Part shown: one piece after another, positions 52,923-61,473 of the stretch | Layout: each line of letters starts with the position of its first letter | How positions within the stretch are numbered: position 1 is the first letter of the stretch | Source: CAYUQT01 sp964446835 | GTDB taxonomy: Bacteria > Planctomycetota > Phycisphaerae > UBA1845 > JAFGLZ01 | Reading direction: 5' to 3' | DNA: 64,000 bases | Assembly (NCBI GenBank): GCA_964446835.1 | Contig: CAYUQT010000045.1 | Location: 1 to 64,000 of the forward strand | Position numbers and translations under genes: made by a program | The notes under the pieces: model-generated | Databases searched by the model: none | What the model was told of the DNA's origin: nothing | The model's input: only the letters and a program-made list of their open reading frames with translations

Positions 52923-53324
52923 TCATGAGGTTTCAGTGTTTCCTCGCTCGCGCCGCAGCCTGTCGGCTCGGGCGATACCGGATCGGTAGATGTCGCCGAA
53001 CTCTTCGGTGGGTACCTGGAGCGCCTGTGCAATGCGAACGAGCAAGGCTCGTTCGGCATCGGAGATATCGCCGTCGATGCGTGCCTGCGCGACCAGGAGT
53101 TCGAGGGCCTGCCGGGCTTTCTGCGGATCGGCGATCCGGAGGTCGTCGACGCTGTGGGGATCGCGGGTGGCGCGATCGATCATGGCCGCGAGGGAGACCT
53201 GGCCGACGCCGATGCGGGCGGCCAGAGACCCGATGATGCCTTTTTCGGCGGCGGACATCTTTCCATCGACCATTGCCAGGGTCAGGACGGCCTTGAGGAG
53301 GTTCGTTTCTTCGTTGAGCGCCAT
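52923..53324 (-). CDS. TerB-like protein
   Basis: A 132-residue cytoplasmic helical protein. The ATG at 53324 has CAGGAA about six bases upstream; the open frame extends further but without this site. The pattern fits TerB-like domains: LLKAVLTLAMVDGKMSAAEK, then QARIDGDISDAERALLVRIA, two copies of an acidic D-G-x-[IM]-S-x-A-E motif (VDGKMSAAEKG, IDGDISDAERA) that resembles a metal-binding pair. In TerB proteins similar acidic patches bind divalent metal and associate with membranes. No other ter genes are present, so tellurite resistance should not be assumed. Confidence 0.85.
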   Translation of the reverse strand: MALNEETNLLKAVLTLAMVDGKMSAAEKGIIGSLAARIGVGQVSLAAMIDRATRDPHSVDDLRIADPQKARQALELLVAQARIDGDISDAERALLVRIAQALQVPTEEFGDIYRSGIARADRLRRERGNTETS

Positions 53325-53524
53325 GCGTGTGTTCCTGATTGAGTTGTGAGGCGTCTTCGAACGACAGGCCACCTTAGTCAGGGGGCATCGAGCGGTCAAG
53401 CTGAGGTGGGGTGTGGAGGGGACGGCGGGGCATTGGGGGTGGTAGTCGGGATCGGCGATCCGCTATACTTGAACGTTTTCCAGGCTCGCCGTGCCGCGAT
53501 GGGCGAGTGTGTGATGGGAGTGAG

Positions 53525-55303
53525 ATGACTGGTAGTGAATCCAATGAGTTGAGGCTGACGGATCTGCTGGACGAGAACACGTTGCAGGAGATCCAGGATC
53601 GTTTTGCTGCGGTAACACAGGTGGCGGTGAACATCCGGGATAAGGCGGGGCGTCGGATTACACGGCCGTCGGGCAGCAGTGTGTTCTGCCGCTTGATGGC
53701 GCGAAGCGATGTGGCGCGGCGGGCGTGTCGCGAGAGCTTCCTTTCGGCGTTGAGGAACGCGGGGACGGAAGGCAAGCCCGTGGCGTATACGTGTCATGCG
53801 GGCATGATGCAGTATGCGGCTCCTGTGATCGTAGACGGACAGCATCTGGCGACGATCATCATGGGCGACCTGCCGCCTCAGAAGCCGAATCCGCAGCAGA
53901 TCGCGGAGATGGCGGACCGGTACAAGATCGACCGCGATGCGCTGACGCAGTCGCTGGCGAGGGTTCAGCCGTGGTCGGACGAGCAGATGCAGGCGGCGGT
54001 GGGATTCCTGCAGTTGCTGGCGAACACGCTGGCGAGGTTCTGCCACCAGGAGTATCAGCTTCGCAAGCGGATGGACGAACTGGGGACGATCTACAATCTG
54101 GCGAGCCTTCTGGCGGGGACGCGGGACCTCAATGAGATCCTTCGTGTGATCGCCCGGAACGTGGTGGAGGTGTCGCGGGCGAAGGCGTGCAGCGTTCGGC
54201 TGCTGGATCGGGAGACGGGCGAGCTGAAGATTGCGGCCGGCCACAACCTGTCGCAGGAGTACCTGAACAAGGGGGCGGTGAAGGTCAGCGAGAATCCGAT
54301 TGATGGCGAGGCGCTTGCTGGCCAGACGGTGTACATCGCCGACATGTCGCACGACGACCGGATTCGTTATCCGGAGGAGGCGAAGCGAGAGGGGCTGGTG
54401 AGCGGGCTGGTGACGGGGATGATCTTCCGCGGGCAGCCGGTGGGTGTCATCCGGGTTTACACGGGCGAACGGCAGCGGTTTTCGCGTTTCGAGGTGTCGC
54501 TGTTGCGAGCGGTGGCGGCGCAGGCGGCAGCAGCGATTGAGGGGAAGCGGCTGACAGACGAGGAAATTCGCGCTGCGATCGTCGATCGTCAGGTCAAGAC
54601 GGCGGCGGAGGTTCAGCGCCGGCTGCTTCCGAGTCGTGCGCCAAAACATCCCCAGGTGGTGTTCAGCAGCGTATACGAGCCGTGCTTCGATCTGGGGGGC
54701 GATTTCTACGATTTTCTGGACCTGGCGAAGGGGAACCTCGGCGTTGCGATCGCCGATGTGGCGGGCAAGGGGATTCCGGCGTCGCTGCTGATGGCTTCGG
54801 TTCGCAGCGCGCTGCGGGTGTGGGCGGACAGTCTGTATCACCTGGACGAGATCATCAGCCGTGTGAACCGGCAGCTCTGCCGGGACACGCTGTCGCATGA
54901 ATTTGCGACGCTGTTTTACGGCGTGATATCTCCGGACGGCCGGCGGATGACGTACTGCAACGCCGGGCACGATCCACCCCTTCGGGTTCGCGGGGGGCGT
55001 GTTGAGTCGCTGGACGTGGGCGGGATGATCATCGGGACCGCGCCGGAGGCGGTGTATCAGCGTGCGGTGGTCGACCTGCAGCCGGGCGATGTGCTGCTGT
55101 TCTATACCGATGGGGCGGTGAACGCGCTGGATTTCGCCGACAAGTCCTTTGGCCGGGAGCGACTGACGGAGTCGCTGATTCGGCATGCGAATCTGCAAGG
55201 CGAGGCGATTGCGGCGAACATCTTGTGGGACGTTCGGCGCTTTGCCGGGCTGGCCGACCTGAACGACGACATCACGATCGTGACGGCGAAGGTCGTCTCG
55301 TAG
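53525..55303 (+). CDS. PocR-GAF-PP2C (SpoIIE/RsbU-type) signalling phosphatase
   Basis: A 592-residue cytoplasmic sensor phosphatase. The ATG at 53525 has GGGAG upstream, and TATACT at 53464-53469 may be the -10 box. Residues 8-175 are a PocR sensory domain: LTDLLDENTLQEIQDRF, Cys55 and Cys68, and CHAGMMQYAAPVIVDG with Cys90-His91, ending in IIMGDLPPQ. PocR domains bind hydrocarbon derivatives such as propanediol. Residues about 190-345 are a GAF domain (RDLNEILRVIARNVVE, ACSVRLLDRETGELKIAAGH). Residues about 365-590 form the SpoIIE-type PP2C domain with GGDFYDF, ADVAGKG, CNAGHDPP, FYTDG and DDITIV, all metal-site motifs intact. Targets are probably anti-anti-sigma (STAS) proteins; none is in view. 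Confidence 0.93.
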   Translation: MTGSESNELRLTDLLDENTLQEIQDRFAAVTQVAVNIRDKAGRRITRPSGSSVFCRLMARSDVARRACRESFLSALRNAGTEGKPVAYTCHAGMMQYAAPVIVDGQHLATIIMGDLPPQKPNPQQIAEMADRYKIDRDALTQSLARVQPWSDEQMQAAVGFLQLLANTLARFCHQEYQLRKRMDELGTIYNLASLLAGTRDLNEILRVIARNVVEVSRAKACSVRLLDRETGELKIAAGHNLSQEYLNKGAVKVSENPIDGEALAGQTVYIADMSHDDRIRYPEEAKREGLVSGLVTGMIFRGQPVGVIRVYTGERQRFSRFEVSLLRAVAAQAAAAIEGKRLTDEEIRAAIVDRQVKTAAEVQRRLLPSRAPKHPQVVFSSVYEPCFDLGGDFYDFLDLAKGNLGVAIADVAGKGIPASLLMASVRSALRVWADSLYHLDEIISRVNRQLCRDTLSHEFATLFYGVISPDGRRMTYCNAGHDPPLRVRGGRVESLDVGGMIIGTAPEAVYQRAVVDLQPGDVLLFYTDGAVNALDFADKSFGRERLTESLIRHANLQGEAIAANILWDVRRFAGLADLNDDITIVTAKVVS

Positions 55304-55309
55304 TGAGGG

Positions 55310-55807
55310 TCATTCGCCGAGCATCTGGAGGACCTTGGGCGGAAGGTGCCAGATGAGGACGGCGACAGGCCGGGGCGAGAAGGTATCGACGTCTATTCGG
55401 CAGACGGCACCCTTCTTGAAGACGATGGCGGCCTCTGCGGATGGGGCGATGAGGCCGCCGGCGATCAGCTCGAGGTCGGGGTTATGGCCGACGAGGGCGA
55501 CGGCTTCCGCGGTCTGGTACTTGCGCAGGATCGGCAAGACGGTTTCGAGGGTGCAGCCCGCCTGGAGTTCATCACAGGTCTTGAGGATATCGGGGCACTT
55601 GAGGACGTCGCAGAGGATCTCGGCGGTCTGAAGGGCGCGGCAGAAGGGGCTGGTGAGCACGGCATCGAGCTCGACGCCGAGGCGGCGGAGGGCCTTGGCG
55701 TATTTGCGCATCTGGGTGACGCCGTTTTCGGTGAGCGGGCGCTCGGCATCGCTGTGCACCAGGGAGGCGTTGACGGCTTCGGCGTGTCGTATCAGATAGA
55801 GCTGCAT
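55310..55807 (-). CDS. sixA: Phosphohistidine phosphatase SixA
   Basis: A 165-residue histidine-phosphatase-fold enzyme. The ATG at 55807 has AGGAG eight bases upstream. The start MQLYLIRHAEAVNAS has the RHG-type motif with catalytic His8, followed by RPLTENGVTQMRKYAKALRR and VLTSPFCRALQTAEIL (Arg pair of the site), and VALVGHNPDLELIAGGL with the second His. SixA removes phosphate from His residues of phosphotransfer domains. Alternative small-molecule targets are possible for this fold. It starts 23 bases after the stop of the propeller gene on the same strand and ends six bases from the convergent phosphatase gene. Confidence 0.93.
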   Translation of the reverse strand: MQLYLIRHAEAVNASLVHSDAERPLTENGVTQMRKYAKALRRLGVELDAVLTSPFCRALQTAEILCDVLKCPDILKTCDELQAGCTLETVLPILRKYQTAEAVALVGHNPDLELIAGGLIAPSAEAAIVFKKGAVCRIDVDTFSPRPVAVLIWHLPPKVLQMLGE

Positions 55808-55829
55808 GATGAAGGCTCCTGGGAATCGG

Positions 55830-58067
55830 TCATCGAGCGGGCGCGATGTATCCGTAGTGGCGACCCATCCAGTAGGGCAGTAACCAGAAGACCCCGTCGC
55901 TTTCGGTTTCACCGTCGTCGCCCTGAACGGGGAGGTAGGGATTGTCGTCCCATCGGATCACACCTCGTTCGCTGGGCGGCAGGATTCGATCGGTCTGAGG
56001 CCGTTCCATTTCGGGATATCGAACGATCCGGAGGTCCTCACGGGTCGAGTTGTCGACGCACCAGCGGATGAGATCGAGCGGGGCGTCGCGAAGGAAGCGG
56101 ACCGCGGGCATCGGATCGGGCGGCTCGCCGGTCAGCGAGGCATAGAGGAAATCGAAGAACGGGCTCTGGTCGCGGTGGCACTCGGCATACCAGGCGTCGA
56201 GGCTTCGGCGGTAGAGGGCGCGGAGGGCGGGATCGGTTTCGTGAAGGAGCAGGGCCGGATACGCCAGGGCGAGGAGTTCCTCGTCGATGTGCGTTCGCCA
56301 CGCGGGGTCGGTGGTCTTGGCCTTCAGGACGTTGTCGGCGTAATGGTGCTTGTGCAGCAGGTCGAGGTAATGCTGCTGGTATTTTTCATCGCCGGTGATG
56401 CGGTAGGTGGTCTTGAGGTAGGAGAGGATCTCGACGGAGTTGATGCCGCGTTCGAACTGCCAATCGGGATCGCCGTTGAGCTTCTCAGGGCTCCAGACGG
56501 CCCAGCGGGTGTGTCGGCCGTCGAGGTCTTTGAGGGTGTATCCGCCGTCGATGATGGCATCCATGACGCGGCGGACATGGGCGGCTACGCGGGGGCGTTC
56601 GGTGTCGTCGGCGGCGAAGTCGAAGTACATGAGGTATCCGTAGAAATGCCCGGTGATCTCGTCGCTGCTGGTGTCTCCTTTCCATAGCCATTTACCGTCG
56701 CGCGAGGGGCGCCAGCGGACGGCCACGTATTTGTCGCGGGGATCGCGAACGCGGTCGGTGGCCTGCTCGCGGTCGGTAAGCGTTCGGTTGGCGTCGGCCA
56801 TCTGGGTCCAAGTGGCGGGCACCACGGTGCGGGCGATGAAGCCGGGCGTTTCTGTCACGGTTTGCAGGAAGTGGAGGGCGTCAAACGCCTTTCGGGCGTT
56901 GGCACGGGCGTCGGCGGCCTTTGTGGCTGCGTAGCGGAAGGACTCCATGGCGAGGTACATGCTGGTGTACTGGCCGTCGTTGTCGTCGTCGCGAGGCTTG
57001 AAGGTTCGGAGGTCGCCGGGGGGATCGAGCCGGCATTTTTCGACCAGTCCGGGCTCGCGAACGTGTCGGGCCAGGCAGATGCGCAGATAGTGATCGGCCT
57101 TGGCGGTGAGCGTGGTGGTGACTCGTCGAATGGCGCTGACTCCGCCTGCGGTGGCGATCCAGGCGGTGCCCTCGGCGTCGAAGGCGATGTCTCGGACCTC
57201 GTCATGAAGGAGCCATCGCTTGCTGTGGCGGAGGGACCAGGAGCGGCCGTCGTATCGGGCGACGCCGAGGGTGGTTCCGACCCACATGGTGCCATCGGGG
57301 GCTCGGCGGACGCATCGGACGTCGGCGGAGGGCAGGCCTTCCTTCGGGGTGAATCGCCGGACGGCGTGGTCCTCGCGAAAGACGGTGATTCCGCCGAGAC
57401 CGGCGACCCACAGCGTCTGGTCGGGTGCCCACGCCAGGTCAAGGATGCGGGCACTGATCAGGCCCGCATCGGTGTGGAATCGCCGTGTTTGAGACGGGGT
57501 ACAGTGGTAGAGGCCGGGTTCGGTGGCGATCCAGAATCCGCCGCGAGGATCGGGCAGGACAGCACGAACGCTGCGGGCGCAGGGAAGTGGTCCTTGCGTG
57601 ACCTTCTGATCGGCAAGATGCCACAGGCCGTCGGGGCCGAAGGCGACAACTTGCTTGTCTGTTACGCAGACGGCTGAGATAGGGTGTGTGATCTGGGGGA
57701 TTCGCTCGAGTCGAGGGCCGGTGGATCGGTAGAGCCCGTTCCATGCCCCGACGTAGACGGAACCGGCATTGTCTGGCGCGACGTCGAAGGAGGGACCCGC
57801 GTCGGAGGCCGGCATGGCGGCCGACCACTGTCTCGTCTTGCGGTCAAGTGTGTAGGTGCCGATTACGGTGGCGGCCCAGACGTTGCCCGAGGCGTCGAGG
57901 GCAACGGCTCGAACGTCGTTGATTCCCGCGGCATCACCGAGACGGTAGGGCTCGTGGGCTTCCTGGAGAAACGGGGTGTCGTCGACGGCGGCTTTGAGGG
58001 ACGCTGCGGCGAGTGCAGTCGAGAAGGCTGTGCTGTAGAGCGCGACCGATACGGATGCCTTCAGCAT
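55830..58067 (-). CDS. Secreted two-part protein: propeller (two-component-regulator-propeller type) and helical domain
   Basis: A 745-residue protein with a signal peptide (LKASVSVALYSTAFSTALAA). Residues 40-315 are propeller repeats like those on hybrid two-component sensors: INDVRAVALDASGNVWAATV, RSVRAVLPDPRGGFWIATEP, ARILDLAWAPDQTLWVAGLG, and later DVRCVRRAPDGTMWVGTTLG. Residues about 330-745 are helix-rich (YTSMYLAMESFRYAATKAAD, INSVEILSYLKTTYRITGDE, YALLLHETDPAL-like pattern) and suggest an alpha/alpha barrel as in some glycan-degrading enzymes. No histidine kinase follows, so it is a free protein and not a sensor. Function unknown; glycan binding plus hydrolysis or lyase activity is one possibility. 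Confidence 0.75.
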   Translation of the reverse strand: MLKASVSVALYSTAFSTALAAASLKAAVDDTPFLQEAHEPYRLGDAAGINDVRAVALDASGNVWAATVIGTYTLDRKTRQWSAAMPASDAGPSFDVAPDNAGSVYVGAWNGLYRSTGPRLERIPQITHPISAVCVTDKQVVAFGPDGLWHLADQKVTQGPLPCARSVRAVLPDPRGGFWIATEPGLYHCTPSQTRRFHTDAGLISARILDLAWAPDQTLWVAGLGGITVFREDHAVRRFTPKEGLPSADVRCVRRAPDGTMWVGTTLGVARYDGRSWSLRHSKRWLLHDEVRDIAFDAEGTAWIATAGGVSAIRRVTTTLTAKADHYLRICLARHVREPGLVEKCRLDPPGDLRTFKPRDDDNDGQYTSMYLAMESFRYAATKAADARANARKAFDALHFLQTVTETPGFIARTVVPATWTQMADANRTLTDREQATDRVRDPRDKYVAVRWRPSRDGKWLWKGDTSSDEITGHFYGYLMYFDFAADDTERPRVAAHVRRVMDAIIDGGYTLKDLDGRHTRWAVWSPEKLNGDPDWQFERGINSVEILSYLKTTYRITGDEKYQQHYLDLLHKHHYADNVLKAKTTDPAWRTHIDEELLALAYPALLLHETDPALRALYRRSLDAWYAECHRDQSPFFDFLYASLTGEPPDPMPAVRFLRDAPLDLIRWCVDNSTREDLRIVRYPEMERPQTDRILPPSERGVIRWDDNPYLPVQGDDGETESDGVFWLLPYWMGRHYGYIAPAR

Positions 58068-58327
58068 GTGACGTTCACCTCATATAGACGTTCGGGAGGC
58101 GGGGGTCCGAAGTTGGGCATCATAGGGCAAGGCTTGGGCGAGGGCCATATGGTGGATGATCAAATCAGGGGGATCGGCGATATGGTGGAGACGCACCCTC
58201 TGATCGGAGATGTCTTGGTCCGTTTACGGGATGGGTCTGGTTCTTCCCGGACACACTCCGTTTCGGGCGAAGTGATGGCCTATTGCTTCACACGGAACCG
58301 AACATCGCTGCCGGCTGATGCTGACGC

Positions 58328-59377
58328 TCAGTAGAGCCTCAGCGGTGGATCGCCCTTGACGTGGACGTAGCCTCGCTGGGCGTAGAGGAGCCAGCTCATG
58401 TAGGCTTGGATTCCTACGCCTTCGGCGGCCATACCAACCCCATCGGAGGCATCGCCACGAAACGGGCCCTTGCGTGTGTAGCCGGGGCTGAGCGGGAAGC
58501 ACGGCCAGGGGTCTCGCATCAGTTCAGAGTGGCCATCGTAGAAGAAGAGCCCGCCTCGCTTCCAGAGGAACGGGGGGCGGCCGGTGTAGAGGTCGAGTTT
58601 GTGGTAGGTGGCGGTTACCCGCTGACCATGCGCGACCGCTACGTTGTTGTCCGTGGAGAAGAGGCCGTCGTTACCGTTCCAGGCGAGACCGGCGTCGCCT
58701 TCGCTGGCCGACGTGGCCACATGGCGGTCCCACTGCTCGTCGAGGAGCAGTGGCAGATGTGAAGCACTGAACACCCGGGGGACCTTGACGATGGGGCCTG
58801 TCGTATCGCCCCACACCTTTGGTGTCGAACCCGTCAGGAGGATCATTTCTTTCGCGGTCCTCCAGTGCCGTGCCCAGAATCCGCGGGTGTAGTTAAAGGC
58901 TTTCTGTTTCTTCTCGGAGTCGGCGATCCGTTCGAATTCAGGACACCGGTAGAGGTTCTCAAAACGCGCATACGGGAAGAGAGTTCCGCTTCGCGGGACG
59001 TGATTTGAGGGCAGCCCGAGGCTGGGCCAGTCTGCCTCGTCGTGGTGGATCACGCTCTGGAGGGTGCCGATGGGATTGGTTCGGGAGGGCCAATCCGCCA
59101 GCCAGTTCTCGTTCGGTTCGGGCTCGGCCGGCTTCTCGTGGCACGTTCCGATGAACGGGAAGCCATCGTCGTAGTCGCTCGCGTACATCAGGAATGCCTT
59201 GCCCAATTGTCCGATGCGAGTCAGGCAGAGCGTTGTCCGAACCTGGGATCGGGCCGAGCCCAGCGACGGGAGCAGAATGGAGATAAGTAGCGCGATGATC
59301 GCCACCACCACGAGTAGCTCAATGAGCGTGAACCCCCGTGCATCCCGCACAACAGTGTTCTTCGGATATGAGATCAC
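58328..59377 (-). CDS. Type II secretion pseudopilin-like (prepilin) protein
   Basis: 349 residues from a GTG at 59377, which has AGGAGGT five bases upstream. The prepilin signal RDARGFTLIELLVVVAIIAL is near the N-terminus: cleavage is expected between Gly15 and Phe16, and Glu20 is the conserved fifth residue of the mature protein. A long N-terminal helix follows (LLPSLGSARSQVRTTLCLTR). The globular remainder (to 349) resembles the large DUF1559-like heads seen in planctomycetes, with WARHWRTAKEMILLTGSTPK, DGLFSTDNNVAVAHG and LFFYDGHSELMRDPWP. The family is exported by a type II-like machine, and GspE is in this window at 41.2 kb. Confidence 0.9.
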   Translation of the reverse strand: MISYPKNTVVRDARGFTLIELLVVVAIIALLISILLPSLGSARSQVRTTLCLTRIGQLGKAFLMYASDYDDGFPFIGTCHEKPAEPEPNENWLADWPSRTNPIGTLQSVIHHDEADWPSLGLPSNHVPRSGTLFPYARFENLYRCPEFERIADSEKKQKAFNYTRGFWARHWRTAKEMILLTGSTPKVWGDTTGPIVKVPRVFSASHLPLLLDEQWDRHVATSASEGDAGLAWNGNDGLFSTDNNVAVAHGQRVTATYHKLDLYTGRPPFLWKRGGLFFYDGHSELMRDPWPCFPLSPGYTRKGPFRGDASDGVGMAAEGVGIQAYMSWLLYAQRGYVHVKGDPPLRLY

Positions 59378-59415
59378 TACAGACCTCCTTTCGTCGCTGC
59401 AGACTTCTTGTCGAA

Positions 59416-59436
59416 GGAGAGGCAACCAGCCTCTCC
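59416..59436. terminator. Perfect 8-base-pair hairpin between two minus-strand genes
   Basis: GGAGAGGC and GCCTCTCC pair around AACCA (TGGTT on the minus strand). It lies 39 bases before the prepilin start codon, between that gene and the InlB-type gene upstream. It may stop or trim the transcript of the upstream gene or act as a leader hairpin of the prepilin mRNA. No U-run is present. Confidence 0.42.
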
Positions 59437-59577
59437 CCTCCGTCCGACCGGGTTCCATCCCCCTGCGCAGGTCGTCATGCGAACGAATACCCCGATCTCC
59501 AGTCGGACCGAACCCAGACGCGAACACGTCAGCTTCCATGTTGTCCGGCCTCCCGGACGCGCGCTGCGAGCCTGCGC

Positions 59578-60831
59578 CTACGTCAAGCGGCGGATGAGTA
59601 TTCCCAGGGCCAGGGCCAGCAAGCCAATTCCCAGGAGCGGAACGAGACCGCTGCCGCACTTGAACGTGGCCTCGACCACATAGTCCTTGTTCATCGTCAG
59701 ATAGATGACCCAGTTGACGTCGGTGATCGCATAGTTGGCATCCGGATAGAGATTCGGGTCGTTCCAGATGGCCCAAGAGTCGAAGCCCTTACCGCTGATC
59801 GGTGTGGCATTCAGGACGACGCTCGTGCCGTCGGTGTATCGGAAGAGTCTCTGATCGGCGGTGTTTGGATCATTCGGGTGGCGAACTTGGGGATCGGCTA
59901 TGACCGAACCGTATTGGGGCTTGACGACGTTGAGCGACAGGGTGCGAGCGACGTTGGAGAATGTTCCCCATCGGCACTCGATGCCGTCGAACTTGGCGTC
60001 GACGTCCACGGGGCTGCCACAATTCGTGCTACCGAGCGTGGCGAAGCCGCATACCCCTTGGTTCCAATACGGCCGCCTGTTGGGATCCCAGTTCTCGATC
60101 ATGTTCAGATCGATGTCCCAGGTGCCGTTCCAGTTGTACTTGTCGCCGTTCCAGGCCGCCACTCTGATGCGACTGTGATTGGGGTCGCCATCGCCGTCGA
60201 ACTGGCAGATCAGCCAGACGCCCGTTGTCGTATCAAGATCGTTTCGGAAGTAGTTACCGCGGCCCTGCCAGTCGGTGGCGTTGAAGTGCGAGGCGGTGAA
60301 TTCGTTGTGCAGGAGGGGGTTGCCGTCCTTGTACTCAAGCTCGATATCCGCGCCCCAGCCCGTCCAGTTGGTGGCATCGGCGTGCATGAACACCAGAATC
60401 TCACCCCTGTTGGGGTCATAGGCCTTGAATCTGGTCAGGATGTAGTGCGGTGCACTGTCGTCAAAGAAGGTTGAGCTGGTGTTGGGGTCCGTATCATCAC
60501 TCACGGCGGCCGCACCGATGAAGAAGTCAGTGAGCCAGTCCATCTCGGCATAGAGCCGAAGCCAGCCGTCGCTGGCGCTGGCCAGGTAGTTCGTACCCAT
60601 CAGGGCGATGATTCCCCAGTGCGGGTTATCGATGTCGTACGCGTTGGGATCGTAGGCAGGCATGTTGTAGAACGGCCAATACCCGATAGACGGGTCGAAG
60701 GGCTCGTCGTTGGGATTCTGCCAGAAGTGGCCGTCGTCGAACTCATCGTAGAAGTCTGCGGATGTGGTTTGCACTGTCCCGAGACAGACCGCGATTGCCA
60801 GCAGCGTTGTGAATCCGAGACCGTTCCTCAT
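59578..60831 (-). CDS. Surface protein with InlB-type C-terminal domain and Cys-Gly-Ser-Gly membrane tail
   Basis: 417 residues from the ATG at 60831, which has AAAGGAG eight bases upstream. A signal peptide ends near the segment TTSADF. The middle (25-315) is a beta-rich, Asp/Asn/Trp-rich domain (FDDGHFWQNPNDEPFDPSIG; NGTWDIDLNMIENWDPNRRP), likely a concanavalin-like fold. Residues about 320-390 resemble a divergent InlB-type repeat (VVKPQYGSVIADP, LFRYTDGTSVVLNATPISGK, YLTMNKDYVVEATF). The tail CGSGLVPLLGIGLLALALGI plus LIRRLT is a short signature, one membrane helix and a basic end. This resembles MYXO-CTERM or GlyGly-CTERM sorting tails more than PEP-CTERM. Function unknown. Confidence 0.82.
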   Translation of the reverse strand: MRNGLGFTTLLAIAVCLGTVQTTSADFYDEFDDGHFWQNPNDEPFDPSIGYWPFYNMPAYDPNAYDIDNPHWGIIALMGTNYLASASDGWLRLYAEMDWLTDFFIGAAAVSDDTDPNTSSTFFDDSAPHYILTRFKAYDPNRGEILVFMHADATNWTGWGADIELEYKDGNPLLHNEFTASHFNATDWQGRGNYFRNDLDTTTGVWLICQFDGDGDPNHSRIRVAAWNGDKYNWNGTWDIDLNMIENWDPNRRPYWNQGVCGFATLGSTNCGSPVDVDAKFDGIECRWGTFSNVARTLSLNVVKPQYGSVIADPQVRHPNDPNTADQRLFRYTDGTSVVLNATPISGKGFDSWAIWNDPNLYPDANYAITDVNWVIYLTMNKDYVVEATFKCGSGLVPLLGIGLLALALGILIRRLT

Positions 60832-61473
60832 GTCCCTTCTCCTTTCGTTGTTTCCCGAGTCACAGGAACCCCACGTTCGTCTGCCGATTGGCGATTGCAT
60901 CATCCGCCTCGACACTCGAGACGCGCATCGGGCGCGATGATCCGTTACACGACGGCTGATTCACTTTGAGCCGGCACGATGGAGGACTTAAGATGTGGCC
61001 GCTGACAAGACAACCCACCCACACCGAGACTGAATGCTGGCTGTCTTATCCACGGTCATCCGACACTCGCGCAAGGCCCAGTGAACACAGATGCTCATCA
61101 CGCGTTTTCTATCGAATGCTTCCCCAAGCACACTCCCTAGTGCTCTGTCATAGACCTGTGTGAGAAAGATCAAGAGATGCAGTGAGAATATTACCTTCCC
61201 ACACTTGCCAGCGTACGCGCGCAGAAAGGTCTTGTCAAGACAATGCATACAAAGGCTACTAACGGGCACAAACGGGGCATCGCGTGAAGTCCCCGGCGAG
61301 AGACTGTTTGGATTGGTATAGGGGATGTCAACTGCTCCTCTTGTCTTCGTGCCAGGTACGAGCAAGCTCGTCCGAAGGTCCTTGTGCTTCCAGCAGATTC
61401 TTACGAGAGGCGCAACCGGGGTACATGTTCCAGATGGGCCGTCTTCGTGGGATCGTTGGCTCTGGTTGTGCCG
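60832..61473. other. Intergenic region of about 640 bases upstream of the InlB-type gene
   Basis: The stretch is less GC-rich than the flanks and holds no convincing gene. A 125-codon frame on the minus strand (60988-61365) has several Cys but no recognisable domain. Structures seen are the promoter-like pair at 61211-61239, the 13-base palindrome GTCTTGTCAAGAC at 61230-61242, and the small dyad CGAGCAAGCTCG at 61359-61370. Confidence 0.55.
61211..61239 (-). promoter_or_regulatory. Sigma-70 promoter candidate within a palindrome, minus strand
   Basis: TTGACA (61239-61234) and TACGCT (61216-61211) are separated by 17 bases. The -35 box is a perfect consensus and lies inside the palindrome GTCTTGTCAAGAC (61230-61242), which could be an operator covering it. 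It is about 380 bases before the start codon at 60831, so either the leader is long or a short transcript precedes that gene. Confidence 0.45.

Noticed and set aside
52923..53324. Tellurite resistance locus
   Set aside because: Only one TerB-like gene is present, without terC, terD or other ter genes.
53396..55198. 600-codon Arg/Pro/His-rich open frame antisense to the PocR phosphatase
   Set aside because: Composition is typical of shadow frames and the opposite strand has three intact domains.
60988..61365. 125-codon Cys-containing open frame on the minus strand
   Set aside because: No domain, no ribosome site of note, and it runs through the promoter-like palindrome.
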